Of a stretch of DNA of 64,000 bases, positions 56,431 to 64,000 are shown piece after piece. The stretch spans positions 186,001 to 250,000 of the forward strand of contig NZ_FNCF01000001.1 in the NCBI RefSeq assembly GCF_900100695.1, given 5' to 3'. Position numbers and translations under genes: made by a program. Origin of the DNA: Klenkia brasiliensis. Lineage in GTDB: Bacteria; Actinomycetota; Actinomycetes; Mycobacteriales; Geodermatophilaceae. Numbering within the stretch: the first letter of the stretch is position 1; each line of letters starts with the position of its first letter. The notes below the pieces were generated by a model. The model did not search any database, was not told the DNA's origin, and saw only the letters and a program-made list of their open reading frames with translations.

Positions 56431-56877
56431 CTACTGCAGGTCCTGCACCGTCATCGCCGCCGGGTCGAAGTCGCGGTGCTCGACCAGCACCATCCAGTTG
56501 CCGGAGTTGTCCCGCATCAGCGCCTCGACGCCGTAGGGCCGCTCGGCGGGGGGCTGGATGAACGTGACGCCCTTGGCGGTCAGCTCCTCGTAGGTGGCCC
56601 GGCAGTCGTCGACGGCCAGCCCGATGCCCGGCAGCCCGCCCTCGGCCTGGGCGCGCTGCATCGCCGCGACCAGGTCGTCGGACAGCGGCTTGCCCGGCGT
56701 GGTCAGGTGCACCGACAGCTCGGGCTGGCGCGGGTGCCGCACGGTGCACCAGCGGAAGTCCTCGGCCAGCTGGATGTCCTCCTGCTCCTCGAAGCCCAGG
56801 ACGTCGGTGTAGAACGCCTTGGCCTCGGAGATGTCGGTCACCCACACGCTGACCAGCGAGATGTTCGAGATCGTCAT
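56431..56877 (-). CDS. VOC superfamily protein
   Basis: A 148-residue glyoxalase/bleomycin-resistance-like protein: ISLVSVWVTDISEAKAFYTDVLGFEEQEDI, WCTVRHPRQPELSVHL, GIGLAVDDCRATYEELTAKGVTFIQPPAERPYGVEALMRDNSGNWMVLVEH. The final Glu-His is a family metal ligand. It lies 10 bp downstream of the AraC-type regulator gene and is probably regulated by or with it. Confidence 0.9.
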   Translation of the reverse strand: MTISNISLVSVWVTDISEAKAFYTDVLGFEEQEDIQLAEDFRWCTVRHPRQPELSVHLTTPGKPLSDDLVAAMQRAQAEGGLPGIGLAVDDCRATYEELTAKGVTFIQPPAERPYGVEALMRDNSGNWMVLVEHRDFDPAAMTVQDLQ

Positions 56878-56887
56878 GCCGACGACG

Positions 56888-57315
56888 CTAGGGCCCGGTG
56901 TCCCCCGCCTGCTTCTCCCCGCTTGCGGTCATCCCGCGCATGAACACCCAGCAGCCGGGGATCCGCGGCGCGCCGTTCGCCGCCCACCGCCGCTGGTAGG
57001 CACTCGGGGTCTCCCCCACCAGCTCCCGGAACCGGCTGGAGAACGACCCGAGGGAGGAGAAGCCGACCAGGTGGCAGACCTCGGTGACCGTCAGGTTCGT
57101 CGTCCGCAGCAGGTCCTGGGCGCGTTCGACCCGGCGCCGGGACAGGTGGGCGGCCGGCGAGACGCCGTAGGTGGCGGTGAACAGCCGCTGGAAGTGCCAC
57201 GGGCTCAGCGCCGCGACCGCCGCGAGCTGGGCCAGGGTGAGCGGTTGGTCGTAGTGCCGGTCGGCGTGGTCACGCGCCCGGCGCAGGTGGGCCAGCACGT
57301 CGTCGTGCGCCCGGG

Positions 57316-57319
<4 letters not shown>
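56888..57319 (-). CDS. AraC family transcriptional regulator (DNA-binding domain only)
   Basis: A 143-residue protein consisting mainly of the double helix-turn-helix AraC domain: LTLAQLAAVAALSPWHFQRLFTATYGVSPAAHLSRRRVERAQDLLRTTNLTVTEVCHLVGFSSLGSFSSRFRELVGETPSAYQRRW. No sensor domain is present. A short tail includes a single Cys. ATG 57319 overlaps the ackA stop (ATGA), linking it to the pta-ackA transcript. The VOC gene follows. Confidence 0.92.
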
Positions 57320-58475
<1,156 letters not shown>

Positions 58476-58479
<4 letters not shown>

Positions 58480-60569
58480 CGGCCGGCCGCCTGCACCGCG
58501 GTGATGGCGATGGTGTTGACGATGTCGCGCACGGTGGCTCCCCGGGACAGGTCGTTGACCGGCTTGTTCAGCCCCTGCAGCACCGGGCCGATGGCCACCG
58601 CGCCGGCCGAGCGCTGCACCGCCTTGTAGGTGTTGTTGCCGGTGTTCAGGTCGGGGAAGACGAACACCGTGGCCCGCCCGGCCACCGCCGACCCGGGCAT
58701 CTTCGCCGCGCCCACCTCGGGGTCGGCGGCGGCGTCGTACTGCATCGGGCCGTCGACGACGAGCTCCGGCGCGCGCTCGCGCACCAGCCGGGTCGCCTCG
58801 CGCACCTTGTCCACGTCGGCGCCCGAGCCCGACGTCCCGGTGGAGTAGGACAGCATGGCCACCCGCGGCTCGATGCCGAACTCCGCGGCGGTGGCCGCCG
58901 AGGAGATCGCGATGTCGGCCAGCTGCGCCGCGTCGGGCAGCGGGTTGACCGCGCAGTCGCCGTAGACCAGCACCCGGTCGGCCAGCGCCATGAGGAACAC
59001 GCTGGAGACCACCGAGACCCCCGGCCGGGTGCGGATGACCTCGAAGGCCGGCCGGATGGTGTGCGCGGTGGTGTGCGCGGCGCCGGAGACCATGCCGCCG
59101 ACCAGACCCAGGTGGACCATCAGCGTGCCGAAGTAGGACACGTCGGGGACCACGTCGTAGGCCGCCTCCGCGGTCATCCCGCGGTGGGCCCGCAGGGCGG
59201 CGTACTCCTGCGCGAAACGGGTGCGCAGCTGCTCGTCGAAGGGGTCCACGACCTCGGCCGCGGCGATGTCCAGGCCCAGCTCGGAGGCCCGGCCCCGGAC
59301 CTTGGCCTCGTCGCCGAGGATGGTCAGCCGGGCGATCCGCCGGGCGAGCACGGTCGACGCCGCGCGCAGCACCCGGTCGTCGTCCCCCTCGGGCAGCACG
59401 ACGTGCTGGTCGGCCGCCCGCGCCCGCTCGGTGAGCAGGTGCTCGAACATCAGCGGGGTGACCACGGTCGAGGGGCCGACGTCCAGCCCGTCGAGCAGCT
59501 GGCGGGTGTCGACCGCCTCGTCGAACAGCGCGATCGACCGCTCGGCCTTGCGCGGTGAGTCCGAGGCGATGAGGCCGCGGGTGTGGATCACCCGGGCGGT
59601 GGTGTCGAAGGTGCCCAGCGGCGTGCGCACGATCGGCAGCGAGCTGCCCAGGCCCGCGATGAGCTGCAGCACGGGGTCGGGCAGGTCGATGCCGCCGTTG
59701 AGCAGGATGCCCGTCGGCGAGGGGTAGGTGCCGGCCGCGTGCGCGGTCATCACCGCCAGGACGACGTCCGGCCGGTCACCGGGGACGACGACCACCGAGC
59801 CCTCCAGCAGCCGGGGCAGCACGTTGACCATCGACATCGCCGCCACGACGACACCCATCGCCTCGCGGTCCATCAGCGACGGGTCGCCGGCCACCAGCTC
59901 GCCCTCGACGGCCGCGGCGACCGTCGCGAAGGTGGGCGCGATGAGCACCGGCTCCTCCGGGATGGCCCACACCGGCCGGTCGGTGACCGCCTGCACGGCG
60001 GCGACGCCCTCGGTCAGCCGGTCGGGGTCGGCGCGGTTGAGCACCACGGCGACGACGGCGGCGTGCTCGGCGGCCAGCTCCCGCAGGGCGGGCTCGGCGA
60101 CCGCGGCCAGCGTCCCCGGGCTGCGCGCCGGGGCCTGGCCCAGCTGCTCGGCGCCGGCCGGGTCACGCCCGCCCAGCACCAGGACGACAGGGGTGCCCAG
60201 GTTGGCCGCGATGCGGGCGTTGAAGGACAGCTCGGTGGGCGAGGAGACGTCGGTGAAGTCCGAGCCGACGACGACCACGGCGTCGCAGCGGGCCTCGACG
60301 GCCTTGTAGCGCTCGACGATGCGGGCCAGCGCGGCGTCGCCGTCGGCGTGCACGTCGTCGTAGGTGACGCCGACGGCCTCGGCGAACCCGACCTCGGCGG
60401 TGGCGCGGGCGAGCAGGGTGTCCAGCACCGGGTCGGTGGCGCCGCGGGCGATCGGGCGGAAGACGCCCACCCGGCCGACCTCGCGGGTCAGCGTGTGCAG
60501 CAGGCCCAGGGCGACGATCGACTTGCCGGAGTGGCCCTCGACGGAGGCGACGTACACGCTGCGGGCCAC
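58476..60569 (-). CDS. pta: Phosphate acetyltransferase
   Basis: Converts acetyl-CoA and phosphate to acetyl phosphate and CoA; 697 residues, the long bacterial type. The N-terminal P-loop DRTGG-like cobyrinic/AAA domain (SVYVASVEGHSGKSIVALGLLHTL) is followed by a DRTGG domain (RLLEGSVVVVPGDRPDVVLAVMTAHA). The C-terminal catalytic PTA_PTB domain has VLPEGDDDRVLRAASTVL, VHLGLVGGMVSGAAHTTAHTIRPAFEVIRT, RVAMLSYSTGTSGSG and FPDLNTGNNTYKAVQRSAGAVAIGPVLQGLNKPVNDLSRG. Start is GTG 60569. The pta-ackA order is the usual actinobacterial one. Confidence 0.97.
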
Positions 60570-60812
60570 GGGGATCCTGTTTGGCTGGGCTCGTGGCAGG
60601 CGGCGCCGTCGAGCTGCGGGTCGCTGTCGTCGGCGAACGTAACCGGTGCACCGGCCTCCGGCAGCGCGACGTCCGCCGCCGGGTGGTCACGCTCGGTGAG
60701 GGCGCACCAGGACGGCCGTCCCGCCGTGCGCCGGGACGGCCCGCACCGGCGCCCGGCGGGCCACGGTGGCGCGGGCTCCGCTCCGGGTCGCCCGACGAAC
60801 GGGGGTCCGACG
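60570..60812. promoter_or_regulatory. Divergent intergenic region (pta / Gly-Pro-rich protein) with hairpin
   Basis: A 243-bp non-coding stretch. GGCCGTCCCG (60714-60723) and CGGGACGGCC (60732-60741) form a perfect 10-bp stem with an 8-nt loop. No clear -10/-35 pair was recognised for either gene. Confidence 0.35.
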
Positions 60813-61796
60813 GTGGTGGACGACGCACGGCGCCCTGCCGTGGTGGGCTTCGAGCAGCTGGTCGGGGAGTTCCCCGTCCTCGCACCGCCACCGGTGCCCG
60901 ACCCGCGACCGCCCCGCCCGCCGGTGCGCCGCAAGCGCGCTCGGGGCTCCCGTGCCGCGGGGGCGGCAGGCATCGCCGGCGCCGTCCTGCTGCTCGCGGG
61001 CGCGACCGGCGCGGGCCCGGCCGCGACGCCGGGCTCCGCCGCCGAGGCGGTGGTCCCGGCCCCTGCACCGGACGCCGGCGAGGTGGGCACCGCGCAGCCC
61101 GCGCCCGCCGCCGCGCCGCCGCTGTCCCCGGCCGCGGACGTCGTGGCCACGGGGGTCCTCGCCCCGGAGGCCGCCACCGGGGAGGTCCGCGCCACCCGGG
61201 CCGCCGCGGTGGCTCCGTCCGGTGCACCGCGCACCGTCGTCCCCGGGGTCGTGACCGCCCTGGCTGACCCCGTGGTCGGGGTGGGCGCGGCCGGCCCGTC
61301 CTCGAGCGGCACCGGCACGGTCGGGTCCGGCACGGTCGGGTCCGGCCCGGTCGGCTCCGGCGGCGGGGCGCAGGCCCCTGGCGGCCCGGGCGCCGGCAGC
61401 GGCGCCGGGCAGGGCACCCCGGGCAGGCCTGGTGGCGGTCCCGCTGCCGGGCCAGCGGAGCCCGGGCCGGGGAACGGCGGCCCGTCCACCGGCGGCGCGT
61501 CGACCGGCGGCCCGTCCACCGGTCGCCCGGCGGGCGGTGGACCGGCGAACGGCGGCCCGGCCGGCGGCGGACCGGCGAACGGCGGCCCGGGCGAGCGGGC
61601 GGACGGCGGTGGCCCGGCAGGCGGCGGCCCGGCCACCGGCGGACCGGCGAACGGCGGGAACGGCGGGCCGGGCGGCCGGGCACCCGGCGGGCCAGGGTCC
61701 GACGGGGCCGGCCACGGCGGCCCGGGCGGACCCGGTCCCGGTGCTGGCGCCGGCCCGGGCGGCAACGGCCACGGTCCGGGCGGGCCGCACCGCTGA
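60813..61796 (+). CDS. Membrane-anchored Gly/Pro/Asn-rich repeat surface protein
   Basis: A 327-residue protein of unknown function. A short cytoplasmic part (VVGFEQLVGEFPVLAPPPVPDP, then basic RRKRARG) precedes one membrane helix (AAGIAGAVLLLAGATGAG, about residues 53-70). About 110 Ala/Val/Pro-rich exported residues follow. The last 130 or so residues are low-complexity repeats of the types GGPANGGPAGGGP, GPGGPG and STGG. Composition suggests an extended cell-wall-spanning or surface-exposed segment. GTG 60813 or 60816 is the start. It stops 11 bp before the convergent response-regulator gene. Confidence 0.65.
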   Translation: MVDDARRPAVVGFEQLVGEFPVLAPPPVPDPRPPRPPVRRKRARGSRAAGAAGIAGAVLLLAGATGAGPAATPGSAAEAVVPAPAPDAGEVGTAQPAPAAAPPLSPAADVVATGVLAPEAATGEVRATRAAAVAPSGAPRTVVPGVVTALADPVVGVGAAGPSSSGTGTVGSGTVGSGPVGSGGGAQAPGGPGAGSGAGQGTPGRPGGGPAAGPAEPGPGNGGPSTGGASTGGPSTGRPAGGGPANGGPAGGGPANGGPGERADGGGPAGGGPATGGPANGGNGGPGGRAPGGPGSDGAGHGGPGGPGPGAGAGPGGNGHGPGGPHR

Positions 61797-61806
61797 CCGG
61801 GGCCGG

Positions 61807-62466
61807 TCAGCCGCCCTCGGGGCGCACGAGACCGGTCTCGTAGGCCAGCACCGCGGCCTGGGTGCGGTCGCGCAGGCCCGTCTTGCCCAGGATCCGGCCG
61901 ACGTGGGTCTTCACGGTGAGCTCCGAGAGCACCAGCTCGGCGGCCACCTCCGCGTTGGACCAGCCGCGGGCCACCAGGGCCAGCACCTCGCGCTCCCGGT
62001 CGGTGAGCGGGTCCAGCCGGGCGTCCCGCGCGGTCGGGTCGGGCAGCCGGCCGGCGAAGGTCTCCAGCAGCCGGCGGGTGACCCGCGGGGAGACCACGGC
62101 GTCGCCGGCCGCGACCGTGCGGATGGCGGCGAGCAGGTCGGCCGGCTGCGTGTTCTTCAGCAGGAAGCCGCTGGCCCCGGCGCGCAGCGCGGCGAAGGCG
62201 TGCTCGTCGAGGTCGAACGTGGTCAGCACCAGCACCCGGCTGGGCAGACCCGCGGCGACGATCTGCGCGGTGGCCGCGACGCCGTCCAGCACGGGCATCC
62301 GCACATCCATCACCACCACGTCGGGCCGCAGCTCCCGCGCCAGCGCGACCGCCGCGGCGCCGTCCCCGGCCTGGCCGACCACCTCCAGGTCGGGCTGGCT
62401 GTCCAGCACCATGCCGAAGCCGACCCGCACCAGCGGCTCGTCGTCCACCAGCAGCACCGTGGTCAT
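61807..62466 (-). CDS. NarL/FixJ-type response regulator (LuxR HTH)
   Basis: A 219-residue two-component regulator. The receiver domain has VLLVDDEPLVRVGFGMVLD, phosphoacceptor Asp in DVVVMDVRMPVLDGVAA (about residue 53), VLVLTTFDLDEHAFAALRAGASGFLLKNTQP. The LuxR-type helix-turn-helix has LDPLTDREREVLALVARGWSNAEVAAELVLSELTVKTHVGRILGKTGLRDRTQAAVLAYE. ATG 62466 overlaps the histidine kinase stop (ATGA). Confidence 0.96.
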   Translation of the reverse strand: MTTVLLVDDEPLVRVGFGMVLDSQPDLEVVGQAGDGAAAVALARELRPDVVVMDVRMPVLDGVAATAQIVAAGLPSRVLVLTTFDLDEHAFAALRAGASGFLLKNTQPADLLAAIRTVAAGDAVVSPRVTRRLLETFAGRLPDPTARDARLDPLTDREREVLALVARGWSNAEVAAELVLSELTVKTHVGRILGKTGLRDRTQAAVLAYETGLVRPEGG

Positions 62467-63638
62467 GCGGGCACCTTGCTCGTGCCGGGCACCGGGGCCA
62501 GCGGCAGCACCCCGCGCACGCGCCAGCCGCCGTCCGCCGGACCGGTCTCCACCGTGCCGCCCCACGCGCCGAACCGCTCCCGCATGCCGACCAGGCCGTG
62601 CCCGGGCGGGCGGTCGGGGTCGCGCGGGCGGGTGCCGCGGCCGTCGTCGGTGACCTCCACCTGCAGCCGGTCGGCGGTCCACTCCAGCGCGACCCGGGCG
62701 CCGCGGGCGCCGTCGGCGTGGGTGAGCGTGTTGGTCAGCGCCTCCTGCACCAGGCGGTGCACGGCCAGCTGCGCGGTGGCCGGCAGCGGGGACGGCGTGC
62801 CCCCGACGGTGAGCACCACGGGCAGGCCCGCCGCGCGGACCTGCTCCACCAGGGCGTCGAGCTGGGCCAGCCCCGGCGCGGGCGCCGGCGCGCCGTCCTC
62901 GTCGTCGCCGCGCAGCACCCCGAGCAGCCGGTGCATCTCGGTGATCGCCTCCCGGCCGGTGGCCGCGACCTGGGCCACCGCGGCGCGGGCCCGCTCCGGC
63001 GCGGTGTCGATGGCGTAGCCGGCACCGTCGGCCAGCGCGGTCATCACCGAGATGTTGTGCGCCACGACGTCGTGCACCTCGCGGGCGATCCGGGTGCGCT
63101 CCTCGGCGATGGCGGCGCGGGCCCCGGCGTCCCGCTCCCGCTCGGCGCGCAGCGCGCGGTCCTCCAACGCCTGCACCAGCGAGCGGCGGGTGCGCCGGTT
63201 GCGGCCGACGACCACCGCCACCACGGTCGCCGCGCTGAGCGGGACGACGGCCTCCCCGCCGGGCCGGCCGAGCAGGCCCAGCACCGCCAGGGTCAGCGGC
63301 ACCAGGGCGACCACGGCGGTCGCGACGACCACCTCGCGCACCGGCCGGCGGTCGGCGACCCAGGCGAGCAGCCAGAACGCGACCGCCCCGGCGGGCAGCA
63401 ACCGCTGGGGCTCCAGGTCGTGCCCGGCCCACCACGCCCCCAGCAGGGCGACGGCGACGACGAGGGCCGGGAACGGGGCGCGGTGGCGGGCCAGCGCGGT
63501 GCTCCAGAGCAGGGCCGAGACCACGACCGCGCCGGCGGTGAGCCCGCCGAGCCGCACGACCGGCCCCAGCGAGAGCACCGCCAGCACGGCCACCGGCGCG
63601 ACCAGGCGCACCCGGGCCGACGTCGTCATGCCGGTCAT
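62463..63638 (-). CDS. Two-component sensor histidine kinase (HisKA_3 type)
   Basis: A 391-residue kinase. About four to six N-terminal helices without a large sensor domain (residues 10-150) are followed by a dimerisation segment with ERTRIAREVHDVVAHNISVMTALADG. The phospho-acceptor His is in EVHDVV, about residue 197. The ATPase domain has HRLVQEALTNTLTHADGA (N box), VEVTDDGRGTRP and GHGLVGMRERFGAWGGTVETGP (G boxes). ATG 63638 or 63629. With the response regulator and the upstream ABC-2 permease it forms the common kinase-regulator-ABC transporter set of actinobacteria. Confidence 0.95.
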   Translation of the reverse strand: MTGMTTSARVRLVAPVAVLAVLSLGPVVRLGGLTAGAVVVSALLWSTALARHRAPFPALVVAVALLGAWWAGHDLEPQRLLPAGAVAFWLLAWVADRRPVREVVVATAVVALVPLTLAVLGLLGRPGGEAVVPLSAATVVAVVVGRNRRTRRSLVQALEDRALRAERERDAGARAAIAEERTRIAREVHDVVAHNISVMTALADGAGYAIDTAPERARAAVAQVAATGREAITEMHRLLGVLRGDDEDGAPAPAPGLAQLDALVEQVRAAGLPVVLTVGGTPSPLPATAQLAVHRLVQEALTNTLTHADGARGARVALEWTADRLQVEVTDDGRGTRPRDPDRPPGHGLVGMRERFGAWGGTVETGPADGGWRVRGVLPLAPVPGTSKVPA

Positions 63639-63647
63639 CGTCCCCGC

Positions 63648-64000
63648 TCAGGCGTCGCGGGTGCGCAGCCGCCACACCGCGGCGGCCAGCCCGACCGCGA
63701 CGTAGGCCAGCAGGACGGCGAACCCGGTCCAGGGCGCGAACTGGTCGGCGGTGGTGGTCAGCCGCAGCAGGCTGCCGCCCGCCGAGCTGGGCAGCCAGCG
63801 CACCACGTCCGGGCCCCAGTCGCCGGGCAGCAGCCCGCCGAGGACGGGCAGCAGGAAGACCAGCCCGAACAGCGTGGCGACCGCGCCGGCCGTGGAGCGC
63901 AGCAGCCAGCCCAGCGCGGAGCCGAGCAGGGTGATCGCGGTGAGGTAGAGCGCCGTCCCGAGCACCACCCGCAGCACACCGTCCTCGCCGAGGCCGGGCA
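63648..64000 (-). CDS. ABC-2 type transporter permease, N-terminus outside window
   Basis: The C-terminal 117 or so residues of a membrane protein continue past the right edge. Helices VVLGTALYLTAITLLGSALGWLLRS, AVATLFGLVFLLPVLGGLLPG and FAVLLAYVAVGLAAAVWRLRTRDA, with the loop VVRWLPSSAGGSLLRLT, match ABC-2/ABC-2-like permease C-termini. The GTG at 63977 is internal. Its stop is 9 bp before the histidine kinase start, so it shares the transcript; the ATPase gene is expected beyond the edge. Confidence 0.85.
   Translation of the reverse strand, partial: PGLGEDGVLRVVLGTALYLTAITLLGSALGWLLRSTAGAVATLFGLVFLLPVLGGLLPGDWGPDVVRWLPSSAGGSLLRLTTTADQFAPWTGFAVLLAYVAVGLAAAVWRLRTRDA

Noticed and set aside
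61440-61796. Tandem GGCGGCCCG-like units as a CRISPR array.
   Set aside because: The units are in-frame codon repeats of Gly/Pro/Asn without unique spacers of constant length, and no cas genes are present.

Overview
The window is chromosomal DNA of a very high-GC actinobacterium. Codon third positions are almost all G or C, GTG starts are common, several starts sit 6-7 nt downstream of a TANNNT -10 box (leaderless mRNAs), and many neighbouring genes overlap by 4 nt (ATGA/GTGA). From memory, gene order matches the mycobacterial galU-to-ppx region (metG, tatD, rpfB, ksgA, ispE, glmU, prs, rplY, pth, mfd, mazG, eno, ftsB-like, DUF501, ppx). The style and accessory genes suggest the Geodermatophilaceae (Blastococcus, Modestobacter, Geodermatophilus), but this is inference. 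No prophage, insertion sequence, CRISPR array or rRNA was seen.

Layout. 1-7982: uracil-DNA glycosylase (cut by the edge), a DUF4235 protein, then ppx, DUF501, ftsB, eno, mazG, a SurA-type lipoprotein and a DMT-like membrane protein, mostly on the minus strand. 7979-11551: mfd. 11636-16519: an envelope block (polyprenyl glycosylphosphotransferase, secreted beta-propeller protein, anchored companion) between pth and mfd. 16626-27540: pth, rplY, prs, glmU, tRNA-Gln, ispE, ksgA, rpfB, a membrane protein, tatD, metG. 27550-31056: a small membrane protein, an APC permease and, divergently, corA. 31098-32226: an AbiEi/DUF559 nuclease-like gene bracketed by two related inverted repeats. 32268-37466: rsmI, pmt, a MarR-MFS pair, an enoyl-CoA hydratase and tRNA-Ala. 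37513-42137: a division-associated cluster (GlpR/SepX-like, RimJ, gephyrin-like Glp), then galU and 5-formyltetrahydrofolate cyclo-ligase from a compact divergent promoter. 42139-47028: GntR regulator, MatC-type dicarboxylate carrier, class III CoA-transferase and fused AccD/AccA carboxyltransferase. 47065-54686: a hairpin element, an ATPase, MarR, FmdB, SAF protein, MscL and small enzymes, including a glycosylase-like/PUA-like fusion and a sirtuin. 54888-64000: APC permease, VOC protein, AraC regulator, ackA-pta, a Gly/Pro-rich surface protein, a two-component system and the end of an ABC-2 permease.

The two best candidates for undescribed biology are the MatC/CoA-transferase/fused carboxyltransferase operon, which reads as a non-orthologous malonate (or related dicarboxylate) decarboxylation pathway, and the nuclease-like gene bracketed by paired hairpins. 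The RimJ-separated Glp-GlpR pair and the glycosylase-PUA fusion are also notable. All functions are inferred from sequence reading; no database search was run.
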